Source: Intestinibacter sp964449895 (GTDB taxonomy: Bacteria; Bacillota; Clostridia; Peptostreptococcales; Peptostreptococcaceae). Taken from it: a stretch of 64,000 nucleotides of DNA. The stretch is from positions 1-64,000 of the forward strand of contig CAYVBY010000011.1 of NCBI GenBank assembly GCA_964449895.1, in the 5' to 3' direction. This document shows positions 1-8,578 of this stretch, piece after piece. Position 1 is the first letter of the stretch. Every line of letters begins with the position of its first letter. The notes beneath the pieces were generated by a model. It was given only the letters and a program-made list of their open reading frames with translations, did not search any database and had not been told where the DNA came from. The position numbers and the translations under genes are program-made.

Positions 1-240
1 TATTAATTAACCTACTGTTTAATTTTCAAAGTTCATTTGCTTGTTTCAGCTTTTTTAGTTTAACAAATTCAAAATATTTTGTCAACTATTTTTTAAGAAG
101 TTTTTAACTTATTTAAAATCATTTTTGAAACAAGTTAAAATTAGTTATCGGATAAAACCGAAAACCTAACTTCTCATTGAGATTAAACATTTTAAAACTT
201 CAATCTTAGAAGTAATTGTTCTCTCTCAAGGACAAGTAAT
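1..240 (-). other. Leader of an rRNA operon (16S gene beyond left edge)
   Basis: Read on the minus strand, the last 50 bases before the left edge contain TTTGAAAATTAAACAG, the kind of motif that sits in clostridial pre-16S leaders. Two strong promoters precede it and point off the window. No mature rRNA is visible here; the 16S gene is inferred to lie just left of position 1. Confidence 0.7.
57..85 (-). promoter_or_regulatory. rRNA promoter P2 (sigma-A type)
   Basis: Minus strand: -35 TTGACA at 80-85, a 17-base spacer, and -10 TAAACT at 57-62. Transcription should start near position 50 and run left into the rRNA leader. It is the downstream member of a tandem pair, as is common for rRNA operons. 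Confidence 0.7.
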
Positions 241-269
241 ATAATACCACCAAAGCCAAACTTCGTCAA
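241..269 (-). promoter_or_regulatory. rRNA promoter P1 (sigma-A type)
   Basis: Minus strand: -35 TTGACG at 264-269, an exact 17-base spacer, and -10 TATTAT at 241-246. Start is predicted near 234, about 184 bases upstream of the P2 start. It begins just after the small ORF that ends at 291. Confidence 0.7.
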
Positions 270-290
270 TACTTTTTTTATATTTTTTTA

Positions 291-485
291 TTATTTTGCA
301 ATTTTATTTATTAATTCATTTGAAACAGTTGATATATCTTTATTTAGAAGCACAACAGTTTTTCTTTTATTAACTACTTTTATGTCTTCAAATATATCTA
401 TTGCATTTTTACACATATATGCAAATACTTGTGAACATAAAAAACAGATACTTATTAAACACATCCAATTTAAAATTTGTAACAT
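291..485 (-). CDS. Small single-pass membrane protein, unknown function
   Basis: A 64-residue ORF with a hydrophobic N-terminal segment (about residues 5-24, rich in Ile, Cys and Phe) and a charged Lys/Asp/Asn-rich C-terminal half. It is preceded by a very good ribosome binding site (GGAGGAGA, 8 bases before the ATG), which is the main reason to believe it is real. It lies between the zinc operon and the rRNA promoters on the same strand. I recognise no family. Function is unknown; a small membrane peptide or toxin-like protein are possibilities but nothing specific supports them. Confidence 0.5.
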   Translation of the reverse strand: MLQILNWMCLISICFLCSQVFAYMCKNAIDIFEDIKVVNKRKTVVLLNKDISTVSNELINKIAK

Positions 486-742
486 AGTAATATCTCCTCC
501 ATATTTTTATTAATCTTATTAACGATCCTTTTGATTATATCTAATTAATAAATTTTTTATTAATAAAACTCTGATAGTTTTATAATAATTCTAAAAAAAT
601 ATTACTATTTCCTTTACAAAAATTTCTCTTAAATATCACACATTAAGATATATTAATTTATTTTATTTCATTTTATAAAAATATTTTTTTATTTTTATAT
701 AGTTATTTTATATTTCCTTGTTATTTTTAATATTAATTTAGT
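486..742. other. AT-rich intergenic region
   Basis: 257 bases between znuB and the small ORF. It holds an AT-only imperfect inverted repeat near 540-568 that might be a weak terminator for the zinc operon. I see no RNA gene or further ORF. Confidence 0.3.
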
Positions 743-1558
743 TTAATTTTTTAATTCGCCTATTAAATAAGATAGTATAAGTGCAACCGTATTTATCAAA
801 ACTATACTTGCCCCTGTAGGTATTGAATATAAATAAGATAATACTATTCCTAAGAAAAAACATACTATCGATACTATGGCTGAACATATTATTACACTTT
901 TAAAAGTTTTAAATACTCTCATTGATATCAATGCTGGAAATATTATTAAACTAGAAATTAGCATAGTACCCATTATTCTCATACCAACAACTATTGTTAT
1001 AGCAGTTAATACTGCTATTATCATATTATAAGCATCTGCCTTTGTACCTGTAGCTTTTGCAAATGCTTCATCAAATGTAACTGCAAATATTTTATTGTAG
1101 AAAAATACAAATAATATAAGAACAACTATTGATAAAATAATACTCATATATACATCTGATTTAGACATTGCTAATATACTACCAAACATATAACTATAAA
1201 CATCTGTATTCATACCACTAGTAAGAGCTGTTACTACAACCCCTACAGCAATTGATACTGTTGATATAAGAGCTATTGCTGAATCCCCTTGAATTTTGCT
1301 ATTTTCACTTAATCTAAGTAAGATTATAGCTGCAATAGTAACTATAGGTGTAGATACATAAAGTGGTGCAACATTCATCGCTACAGCAATTGTAAGAGCT
1401 GCAAAGGCTACATGTGATAATCCATCTCCTATCATTGAATATCTTTTCAAAACTAAACTTACTCCCAATAAAGATGAGCATAATGCTACCAATCCTCCTA
1501 CAATCATAGCTCTAACTATAAATGTATATGATAGCATTTCACTAAGTAAACTAATCAT
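743..1558 (-). CDS. znuB: Zinc ABC transporter, membrane permease ZnuB
   Basis: ABC-3 family metal permease of about 271 residues with some eight hydrophobic segments throughout, forming the membrane channel for zinc taken from ZnuA. The early motif GDGLSHVAFA is typical of the family. The ATG at 1558 is chosen over an upstream in-frame GTG at 1567 because the GTG lies inside the ribosome binding site GGAGGTG (1565-1571), which is well spaced from the ATG. The start overlaps the end of znuC by 8 bases, suggesting translational coupling. It is the last gene of zur-znuA-znuC-znuB. Zinc rather than manganese is inferred from the Zur-type regulator and the His-rich ZnuA. Confidence 0.85.
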   Translation of the reverse strand: MISLLSEMLSYTFIVRAMIVGGLVALCSSLLGVSLVLKRYSMIGDGLSHVAFAALTIAVAMNVAPLYVSTPIVTIAAIILLRLSENSKIQGDSAIALISTVSIAVGVVVTALTSGMNTDVYSYMFGSILAMSKSDVYMSIILSIVVLILFVFFYNKIFAVTFDEAFAKATGTKADAYNMIIAVLTAITIVVGMRIMGTMLISSLIIFPALISMRVFKTFKSVIICSAIVSIVCFFLGIVLSYLYSIPTGASIVLINTVALILSYLIGELKN

Positions 1559-2258
1559 TTTCAGCACCTCCTATAAACTTTTTACCTACTTCGCTTTCTA
1601 TATATTCTTCTGTTTTTCCAAAGAATTTGATTTTTTTCTTTAGATGAAGTATTTTTGTTGCATTATTTATAGCAAAATTTATATCATGAGATACCATAAT
1701 AATTGTTATTCCTCTCTCATTTATTTCTTTTATTAAACTATACATTTCACGAGTTACAGTTGGATCTAAACCTGTTATAGGTTCATCTAATACGATTACT
1801 TTTTTAGTTGCACAAAGAGCTCTTGCTAGTAAAACTCTCTGTTGTTGTCCTCCTGATAATTCTCTAAAAGACTTTTTCTTTATTTTTTCTATGCCTAAAG
1901 ATTTAATCATTTCATTTGCTAAAGCTTTATCTTTTTTTGAATAAAAAGGACTTATTCCTTTTGAATTTAAACATCCTGATAACACAACTTCATAGACAGA
2001 TGCTGGAAAATCTTTTTGTGCCTTAGTTTGTTGTGGTAAATATCCTATCTCATTTTTATTTAGTGTACTATCAAAGATAATTTCTCCTGATTTTACACCC
2101 TCAGTTCCTAATAGTACTTTTACTAATGTACTTTTACCAGCTCCATTTTCACCAACTATACAAACATAGTCACCTGATTCTATACAAAATGATACATCTT
2201 CTAATATCACTTGATTTTCATATTTTACATTAATATTTTTGCATTCAATTTGACTCAT
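1551..2258 (-). CDS. znuC: Zinc ABC transporter, ATP-binding protein ZnuC
   Basis: ATPase subunit of 235 residues that powers zinc import. Walker A GENGAGKST is at about residues 36-44, the ABC signature LSGGQQQR at about 134-141, and Walker B ending VIVLDEP at about 154-160, followed by the switch histidine in MVSHDI. All catalytic motifs are intact and the length is normal. It starts 22 bases downstream of znuA and overlaps znuB, so the three are surely one transcript. The protein is cytoplasmic and should bind ZnuB at the membrane. Confidence 0.9.
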   Translation of the reverse strand: MSQIECKNINVKYENQVILEDVSFCIESGDYVCIVGENGAGKSTLVKVLLGTEGVKSGEIIFDSTLNKNEIGYLPQQTKAQKDFPASVYEVVLSGCLNSKGISPFYSKKDKALANEMIKSLGIEKIKKKSFRELSGGQQQRVLLARALCATKKVIVLDEPITGLDPTVTREMYSLIKEINERGITIIMVSHDINFAINNATKILHLKKKIKFFGKTEEYIESEVGKKFIGGAEND

Positions 2259-2280
2259 TTAAACCTTCCTTTCTTGAAAT

Positions 2281-3288
2281 TTATTGTAAAGCGACTTTAA
2301 GAGTTTCTATGTTTTCTCTCATTTTAGAAACATAAGTAACACCATTTTCAAATTCTTCTTGTGTAGCATTATGAACAGAATTTAAACACATAGTTTTTGT
2401 ATTTGTTTCTTCAGCTAGTGTATTTGCTACCTTTTGATTACTAAGTTCTACATATAAAACTACTGGTATTCCCTCTTTTTGTATGAAATTCACCAAATAA
2501 GATATAGTATCTGCTGATGGTTCCATTTCGTCACTACACCCAGAAAAGGCTGCTTCATATTCAAGTCCATATTCTTCTACAAAATATTTAAATGGAAATC
2601 TATCTCCAAATACTAAAGTTTTTCTTTTAGCATGATCTACTATATCGCTAATTTCTTTGTCTATTTCATTAATCTCACTTATATATTCTTCTGCATTTTT
2701 TGTATATTCTGATTCGTTATTTTTATCCAATTCACATAAAGCAGTTTCTATTTTTTCAATTATTTTTATTGCATTTTTAGGAGATGTCCAGACATGTTCA
2801 TCATATTCTATTTCAGAATGACTATTATTACTTTCATCTTCTTCTATATCTTCTATATGTTCATCCTCATCATGTTCATGACTATGATTATGTTTATCGT
2901 CTGACTCAAGTAAAGTAACACACTCTTCTAATTTTACAGTCTTAAATTTTTTAGAATTAATAGAATTTAATATTCCGTCTACCCACTCATCATTTATAGA
3001 CCCTGTATATATAAACAAATCTGTATTTTCTATCTCTTGTATATCTTGTGGTGTAGGCTCATATGAATGAGTTTCTACTCCAGGTTTTATAAGCATTTTT
3101 ATGTTAGCATTATCTTTAGCAACTGCTCTAGCAAAGTCATATTGAGGAAAACCTGTTACAACTATGTTTAATTTATCATTATTAGTTGCAACTGTTTGCT
3201 TATTCTTTATTCCATAGGCAAACACTCCCCAAACTGCTGATAATATCATAATTATAAGAATAATTATACCTATTTTTTTCTTATTCAT
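2281..3288 (-). CDS. znuA: Zinc-binding extracellular solute-binding protein ZnuA
   Basis: Cluster A-I metal-binding protein of 335 residues that captures zinc outside the cell for ZnuBC. Visible features are an N-terminal hydrophobic segment (about residues 6-25), the metal ligand motif THSYEP (His near 74), a flexible His/Asp/Glu-rich loop (about 131-165) typical of zinc-specific members, and the ligand region DEHVW near 165. No cysteine follows the hydrophobic segment, so no lipobox is visible. This is odd for a Gram-positive binding protein and suggests a retained signal anchor or a signal peptidase I site. It sits between zur and znuC in the operon. Confidence 0.88.
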   Translation of the reverse strand: MNKKKIGIIILIIMILSAVWGVFAYGIKNKQTVATNNDKLNIVVTGFPQYDFARAVAKDNANIKMLIKPGVETHSYEPTPQDIQEIENTDLFIYTGSINDEWVDGILNSINSKKFKTVKLEECVTLLESDDKHNHSHEHDEDEHIEDIEEDESNNSHSEIEYDEHVWTSPKNAIKIIEKIETALCELDKNNESEYTKNAEEYISEINEIDKEISDIVDHAKRKTLVFGDRFPFKYFVEEYGLEYEAAFSGCSDEMEPSADTISYLVNFIQKEGIPVVLYVELSNQKVANTLAEETNTKTMCLNSVHNATQEEFENGVTYVSKMRENIETLKVALQ

Positions 3289-3297
3289 ATTCCCCTC

Positions 3298-3717
3298 CTA
3301 TTTTTTTAAACATTTTTTACAAGTACCATAAAATACAGTTTTTGAACTATCTATATCAAAATTATGACCTTCAAATAAATGTATTTTTATATCATTTAAA
3401 AATCCACAATCTAAATGAATTAATTCTCCACAATCTTTACATTTTAAATGAAAATGATTATGACATTCTCCATCTTCATCTACATATTGATAACATGCAG
3501 ATATTCCTTTTTCAACTATGTATTTTCTAATCCTACCTTTTCGCTCTAATTCATCTATGTATCTGTAAGCAGTAGTTTTTCCAACTGGTGAGTCAGTTGT
3601 TTTAGTATAATCAATTATTTCTTCTACTGTCACATGTCTATTTTTGTTGTTTATTAAAAATTTATATATCAATTCTCTTTGTTTAGTTTTATAATTTCTT
3701 TTACTATTTTCAATCAT
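3298..3717 (-). CDS. zur: Fur-family regulator, probably zinc repressor Zur
   Basis: A 139-residue Fur-family protein with an N-terminal winged helix (about 10-80) and a C-terminal metal-binding and dimer domain. Two structural-zinc cysteine pairs are visible, CKDC and the C-terminal CKKC, along with a histidine-rich stretch HNHFHLK. It lies 9 bases upstream of znuA and starts the operon, so it most likely represses this operon when zinc is plentiful. The Zur assignment rests on operon context; the fold alone would also allow Fur or PerR. Confidence 0.8.
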   Translation of the reverse strand: MIENSKRNYKTKQRELIYKFLINNKNRHVTVEEIIDYTKTTDSPVGKTTAYRYIDELERKGRIRKYIVEKGISACYQYVDEDGECHNHFHLKCKDCGELIHLDCGFLNDIKIHLFEGHNFDIDSSKTVFYGTCKKCLKK

Positions 3718-3767
3718 GAAAATCTCCTTTCCTTATTTAATCTAAAAAATAATTATTCAAAAAAATA

Positions 3768-3790
3768 AAAATGGAACTAAGAACCATTTT
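3768..3790 (-). promoter_or_regulatory. Inverted repeat at start of zur transcript
   Basis: AAAATGG and CCATTTT arms (7 bp) separated by 9 bases, followed on the minus strand by a run of mainly T. It begins only about three bases after the predicted transcription start. It could be the autoregulatory Zur operator, a short attenuator-like hairpin, or a second terminator for readthrough from lysS. Confidence 0.4.
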
Positions 3791-3799
3791 CATATTCTT

Positions 3800-3828
3800 A
3801 TTATATATTTCAAGCTTTTTTATGTCAA
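3800..3828 (-). promoter_or_regulatory. Promoter of the zur-znuACB operon
   Basis: Perfect sigma-A consensus on the minus strand: TTGACA at 3823-3828, a 17-base spacer, and TATAAT at 3800-3805. The predicted start is near 3793. The consensus strength fits a promoter that must be held down by a repressor. Confidence 0.75.
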
Positions 3829-3830
3829 AT

Positions 3831-3874
3831 AAAAAATACTTGCTATAAACTTTAGTCTATCGCAAGTATTTTTT
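3831..3874 (-). terminator. Rho-independent terminator of lysS
   Basis: Inverted repeat AAAAAATACTTGC / GCAAGTATTTTTT around an 18-base loop, ending in a T run on the minus strand 22 bases after the lysS stop. The -35 box of the zur promoter follows immediately. Confidence 0.7.
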
Positions 3875-3895
3875 ATATTAATTAGTCAATATATT

Positions 3896-5413
3896 CTATT
3901 GTTCTTCTTCAGTTTTTTGGTTTCCAAGTGGTTTCATAGTTGGGAATAATATTACGTCTCTTATTGATGCAGAATCAGTAAGTAACATAATAACTCTATC
4001 TATACCTATTCCTAATCCACCTGTTGGAGGCATACCTACTTCTAATGCGTTTATGAAATCTTCATCCATATCGCAAGCTTCGTCATCACCTAATTCTTTC
4101 TTTCTTAATTGATCCATAAATCTTCCTTTTTGGTCGATTGGGTCATTTAATTCAGAGAATGCATTAGCAAGTTCCCATCCATTTGCAAAAGCTTCGAATC
4201 TGTCAGTTAATTTTGGATCTTCTACACTTCTCTTAGCAAGTGGAGATATTTCAACTGGATGTTTAGTTATAAATGTTGGTTGGATTAATTTATCTTCACC
4301 AAATTCTTCAAAGAATGCACTTATAACTTCTCCTCTTCTCATTCCAGGAGTTATTTCTATTCCTTTTTCTCTAGCTATAGCTAAAGCTTCTTCGTCTGTT
4401 TCAATTGTGTTGAAATCTACACTAGAGTATTCTTTGATACAGTCTATCATAGTCATTCTCTTCCAAGGTGGTTTGAAATCTATTTCAGTTCCTTGGAAAT
4501 TAACAACTGTACTTCCTGTAGCAACTTCTGCCATATGAGCTATAAGATTTTCAGTTATTTCCATCATATCATTGTAATCAGCATATGCTTGATAAAGTTC
4601 TATAGAAGTGTATTCTGGATTGTGTTTAACGTCCATACCTTCGTTTCTAAACATTCTTCCCATTTCATATACTTTATCAAATCCACCTACTATAAGTCTT
4701 TTTAAGTATAATTCGTTAGCTATTCTTAAGTACATTGGTATATCTAATGTATTGTGATGAGTTATGAATGGTCTAGCATTTGCTCCACCAGCTATTGTAT
4801 TTAATATTGGTGTTTCAACTTCTAAGAATCCTCTATCATCTAAGTAACTTCTTAATGCTTTTAAAGCTTTAGTTCTTGTTAAGAATGCTTGTTTTACTTC
4901 TGGATTAACTATTAAATCAACATATCTTTGTCTATATCTTAAATCTACGTCTTTTAATCCGTGGAATTTTTCTGGTAATATTTGTAATGATTTAGATAAT
5001 AATACTATGCTTGTTGCTTTTACTGATATTTCTTCTTTTTTAGTTTTGAATACAGTACCTTCAACACCTATGATATCACCTATATCATATGTTTTGAAGA
5101 CAGGGTATTCTTCTTCACCTATAGCATCTTTTCTAACGTAACATTGTATTCTACCTTGAGAATCTTGTATATCTATAAATCCAGCTTTACCTTGGATTCT
5201 TTTACTCATTAAACGACCTGCTATTTTTACAGTTTGACCTTCTTTAGCTTCAAAGTTATTTTTTATGTTCATTGAATAATCGTTTACATCATATTTTGTT
5301 TGTTCAAATGGATTTCTTCCCATATCTATAAGATTTTGTAATTTTTCTCTTCTAACTTGAAGTACTTCACTAAGTTCTTCATGTGTTTCTGGATGTTGTT
5401 GATTTTTGCTCAT
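3896..5413 (-). CDS. lysS: Lysyl-tRNA synthetase, class II
   Basis: Charges tRNA-Lys with lysine in the cytoplasm. The 505-residue product has the normal class II layout: an N-terminal OB-fold anticodon-binding domain (about 50-170) and a catalytic domain with motif 1 around YRQRYVDL, motif 2 FRNEGMDVKHNPEYT, and motif 3 GLGIGIDRVIML near the C-terminus. It is 15 bases downstream of greA with a good ribosome binding site (GGGAGG), so the two are probably co-transcribed. Nothing is missing. Confidence 0.95.
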   Translation of the reverse strand: MSKNQQHPETHEELSEVLQVRREKLQNLIDMGRNPFEQTKYDVNDYSMNIKNNFEAKEGQTVKIAGRLMSKRIQGKAGFIDIQDSQGRIQCYVRKDAIGEEEYPVFKTYDIGDIIGVEGTVFKTKKEEISVKATSIVLLSKSLQILPEKFHGLKDVDLRYRQRYVDLIVNPEVKQAFLTRTKALKALRSYLDDRGFLEVETPILNTIAGGANARPFITHHNTLDIPMYLRIANELYLKRLIVGGFDKVYEMGRMFRNEGMDVKHNPEYTSIELYQAYADYNDMMEITENLIAHMAEVATGSTVVNFQGTEIDFKPPWKRMTMIDCIKEYSSVDFNTIETDEEALAIAREKGIEITPGMRRGEVISAFFEEFGEDKLIQPTFITKHPVEISPLAKRSVEDPKLTDRFEAFANGWELANAFSELNDPIDQKGRFMDQLRKKELGDDEACDMDEDFINALEVGMPPTGGLGIGIDRVIMLLTDSASIRDVILFPTMKPLGNQKTEEEQ

Positions 5414-5428
5414 TTGTTCCTCCCTCTA

Positions 5429-5905
5429 TTATCTGCTTATTTCTAAAACTTTAAATTTATTTACGCCATCTGGCACTTGAACTTCTACTATATCTCCAAC
5501 TTTTGCACCTAATAATTCTCTTCCTACTGGAGATTCATTAGATATTTTACCTTCAAATGGATCTGCTTCTGCAGAACCTACTATAGTGTATTCTACATCT
5601 TCTTCAAAATCATAGTCGTATAATTTAACTATTGATCCTACTGTTATGATGTTTACATCTATTTGACTTTCATCTAAAACTACTGCATTTCTTAATTTTT
5701 CATCAAGTTTTAATATTTGTTCTTCTAGTTTTGCTTGTTCATTTTTAGCTTCATCATACTCAGCATTTTCAGATAAATCCCCAAACCCTATAGCTATTTT
5801 TAATCTTTCTGCAACTTCTTTTCTTCTTACTGTTTTTAAGTATTCGAATTCTTGCTCAAGTTTATCGTAACCTTCTTGTGTAAGTATCTCTTGCTTTTGT
5901 TCCAT
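5429..5905 (-). CDS. greA: Transcription elongation factor GreA
   Basis: A 158-residue protein that enters the RNA polymerase secondary channel and stimulates cleavage of backtracked transcripts. It shows the N-terminal coiled coil (about residues 1-75) with the acidic tip region GDLSENAEYDEAK, followed by the C-terminal FKBP-like domain containing SPVGRELLGAKVGD. Length is typical. It sits between dusB and lysS, a common firmicute arrangement. Confidence 0.95.
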   Translation of the reverse strand: MEQKQEILTQEGYDKLEQEFEYLKTVRRKEVAERLKIAIGFGDLSENAEYDEAKNEQAKLEEQILKLDEKLRNAVVLDESQIDVNIITVGSIVKLYDYDFEEDVEYTIVGSAEADPFEGKISNESPVGRELLGAKVGDIVEVQVPDGVNKFKVLEISR

Positions 5906-6011
5906 GACTTAACTCTCCTTTTTCTTTATATAATTCATTTTTATTATATTCTTTAAATAATTAAATTTTAATTATGCGTTCTAAGTAATTTATGCGCTTT
6001 ATTATAAGTCA

Positions 6012-6980
6012 CTATTCTGATTGTGTCAAGGATAACTCCCTTAACTTCATTATCACAGCTTCACTGTCTGTCATTTTATTAATTTCGTCTCTATATCTAG
6101 CTGAATTTTTTAGACCTTTTATATACCAACCTATATGTTTTCTCATTTCTCTGACTGCTACATATTCTCCATGTTCTTCAACTGCAAGTCTCATATGGTC
6201 TATAGCTGTACTTATTTTTTCTTCAGTAGTTGGCTTAGGCAAAATCTCCCCTGTATTCATATAATGATTTATTCTATTGAATATCCAAGGATTTCCTTGA
6301 GAACCCCTACCTATCATTATAGCATCACAATTTGTTTTTTCTAGCATATTTATTGCATCTTCTATCTCAAAAACATCACCATTTCCTATTACAGGTATTG
6401 ATATTGCTTCTTTTATTTCTTTTATAATATTCCAATCAGCATTTCCTGAGTAATACTGTTCTCTTGTTCTTCCATGAATTGCTACAGCACTAATTCCAGC
6501 CTGTTCAGCTATTTTAGCTATTTCTACTGCATTTATACTATTTTCGTCCCAACCTTTTCTTATTTTTAAAGTTACTGGTTTTATAGAATTCTCCACTACT
6601 GCCTTCATAACCTCTTCAGCTAACTTAGGATTTTTCATTAATGCAGAACCATCACCATTTTTTATAACTTTAGGAGCTGGACATCCCATATTTATATCTA
6701 ATATTTCATTTGAATGAGAATTTAATATTTCAGCTGCTCTTCCCATAAATTCTGGTTCTGAACCAAAAATTTGAATTGCTATTGGATGCTCTTCATCTTC
6801 TATTTTAGTCATTTTCTTAGTATTTTCATCGTTATAACAAAGAGCTTTTGCATTTATCATTTCAGAATAAAGCATTCCACAACCTTTTCGTTTACATATT
6901 AATCTAAAAGGAAGGTCTGTTACACCTGCCATAGGAGCTAAAAAAACTCTATTATCAAGGCTTACATTTCCTATGTTCAT
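6012..6980 (-). CDS. dusB: tRNA-dihydrouridine synthase (DusB type)
   Basis: FMN-dependent TIM-barrel enzyme of 322 residues that reduces specific uridines in the tRNA D-loop. Seen motifs are APMAGVTD at the N-terminus, DINMGCPAPKV with the catalytic cysteine, IHGRTREQ, and the FMN phosphate-binding region GNGDV...MIGRGSQGNPW. It lies upstream of greA-lysS on the same strand with a 106-base gap. It is DusB-like by length and neighbours; which uridine it modifies cannot be read here. Confidence 0.9.
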   Translation of the reverse strand: MNIGNVSLDNRVFLAPMAGVTDLPFRLICKRKGCGMLYSEMINAKALCYNDENTKKMTKIEDEEHPIAIQIFGSEPEFMGRAAEILNSHSNEILDINMGCPAPKVIKNGDGSALMKNPKLAEEVMKAVVENSIKPVTLKIRKGWDENSINAVEIAKIAEQAGISAVAIHGRTREQYYSGNADWNIIKEIKEAISIPVIGNGDVFEIEDAINMLEKTNCDAIMIGRGSQGNPWIFNRINHYMNTGEILPKPTTEEKISTAIDHMRLAVEEHGEYVAVREMRKHIGWYIKGLKNSARYRDEINKMTDSEAVIMKLRELSLTQSE

Positions 6981-7152
6981 TCGATTCTCCTTTTTAATCT
7001 TAAATTTCTTTATTTATAAGTTATTATTTTTCATTATTTATATAAGTGTTATTAACCACTCTTAATATATTATTACAAATTTTCAAATTATACTATATTC
7101 TTTTTGAGAAATTTTATTTTTTTATTTAGTTATATTAATATTTCAGAAAAAA

Positions 7153-7182
7153 AGACTACCTAATTTATTATTAAGGCAGTCT
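7153..7182 (-). terminator. Terminator after coaX
   Basis: Imperfect hairpin AGACTGCCT / AGGTAGTCT (one G-T pair) followed by seven T on the minus strand, starting 8 bases after the coaX stop. Confidence 0.65.
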
Positions 7183-7190
7183 ATAATTTT

Positions 7191-7961
7191 TTATTCATTA
7201 TTTTTTTCAAATATAAGTTTTAAACCTTCTAATGTTAAGTCTTTATCGATATAATCTATGCTATCAGTTTCTGAATCTATAAGTGTAGCAAGACCTCCTG
7301 TTGCTATAACTTTTACATCATCGCTATTTAACTCTTTTTTGATCATATTTATTAATTTTTCAACCATTCCAGCATATCCATAAATTACACCTGCTTGCAT
7401 TGCTGAGACAGTATTTTTACAAATTGTCATACCTGGTTTTACTAATTCAACTCTAGGTAATTTAGATGCTTGATGAAATAATGCTTCACTTGATATTTTT
7501 ATACCTGGACAAATTGAACCTCCTAGATATTCTCCTTTATCTGATATGGCACAGAATGTAGTCGCTGTTCCAAAATCTACTATTATAAGAGGATATCCAT
7601 ACTTTTCTATAGCCGCAACTGCATTTACTATTCTATCAGCTCCAACTTGTTTAGGATTATCGTATTTTATATTTAGTCCAGTTTTTATTCCTGGTCCTAC
7701 TACTAATGGTTCTATCCCACAATATTTTCTACAAAAATTTTCAAGAGAATGCATAACATCTGGTACAACAGATGAAATTATAATATTTTTTACATCTCTT
7801 ATATTAATTCTATGATATTCAAATAAATTTTTTATTACCATACCATACTCATCAGAAGTTTTTTTATGATCTGTATTTATTCTCCAACTATTAGTTAATG
7901 TATCTCCTTCATAAATACCTAAAACCATATTTGTATTTCCAACGTCAAATACTAATAGCAT
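7191..7961 (-). CDS. coaX: Type III pantothenate kinase
   Basis: Catalyses the first step of coenzyme A synthesis, phosphorylating pantothenate, and is of the CoaX type insensitive to CoA feedback. The 256 residues show the ASKHA phosphate-binding motif DVGNTN at residues 6-11, the catalytic-region motifs GADRIVNAVAA and DFGTATTF, and ATGGLA near the C-terminus. It is 17 bases downstream of the ECF S-component gene on the same strand, which suggests that the transporter brings in a CoA precursor such as pantothenate. Confidence 0.93.
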   Translation of the reverse strand: MLLVFDVGNTNMVLGIYEGDTLTNSWRINTDHKKTSDEYGMVIKNLFEYHRINIRDVKNIIISSVVPDVMHSLENFCRKYCGIEPLVVGPGIKTGLNIKYDNPKQVGADRIVNAVAAIEKYGYPLIIVDFGTATTFCAISDKGEYLGGSICPGIKISSEALFHQASKLPRVELVKPGMTICKNTVSAMQAGVIYGYAGMVEKLINMIKKELNSDDVKVIATGGLATLIDSETDSIDYIDKDLTLEGLKLIFEKNNE

Positions 7962-7978
7962 TTATATAAACCCTCTTT

Positions 7979-8578
7979 CTATTTTTTGCTTTTTCTAATC
8001 ATTACGGCTGCAACTGCTGCTACTAAAAAACCTGCTACTATCGCTTCTGGTATACCATTTGTAGCACATACTGCAAGAACATATTTACCAGCACTTCCTG
8101 ATACTCCAATTGCTTCCATATATTTTTGTGCATATATAATATAAATTAAACCCATAACTCCAATTGTATTTGTAAGAGATCCTACAACACCTGCTACAAA
8201 TCCAGACACATAAACTTTTTTGCATAATTTAAAAGCTATAAAATATGCATAATATGCAAATATACCAATAAATATTCTTGGTAATACTGATATAATTGGA
8301 TTCATAAAACAAAATGATGTAAGTGTAGGTTGTGTGAATGCTTTAAATAGACTTGTTAAACCGAATATTAAACCTACTGCTGTTCCAACTAATGGACCTT
8401 CTACTATTGCACCAATAATAACAGGTACATGCATTATAGTTATGTCCACAAATCCAAGTGGTATATAACCAACAAAAGGAATCATAGCTAGCATGATTGA
8501 TACTGCTGACAATACAGATATTATTGCCATTTTTCTAACGTTTAATTTTTTTTGAGTTGATGCTTGTACGTTCATCAT
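7979..8578 (-). CDS. ECF transporter S component, possibly pantothenate (PanT-like)
   Basis: A 199-residue integral membrane protein with about six hydrophobic segments, fitting the substrate-binding S component of energy-coupling-factor vitamin transporters (ECF_trnsprt family). The N-terminal VRKMAIISVLSAVS region is the usual first helix with small residues that docks to the shared T component. It must rely on EcfA/EcfT encoded elsewhere. Linkage to coaX points to pantothenate as substrate, but that is inference; S components for other vitamins look similar. A structured leader precedes the gene. Confidence 0.75.
   Translation of the reverse strand: MMNVQASTQKKLNVRKMAIISVLSAVSIMLAMIPFVGYIPLGFVDITIMHVPVIIGAIVEGPLVGTAVGLIFGLTSLFKAFTQPTLTSFCFMNPIISVLPRIFIGIFAYYAYFIAFKLCKKVYVSGFVAGVVGSLTNTIGVMGLIYIIYAQKYMEAIGVSGSAGKYVLAVCATNGIPEAIVAGFLVAAVAAVMIRKSKK

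Noticed and set aside
3342..3530. Plus-strand ORF inside zur
   Set aside because: Antisense shadow of a clear Fur-family gene; no ribosome site or family match.
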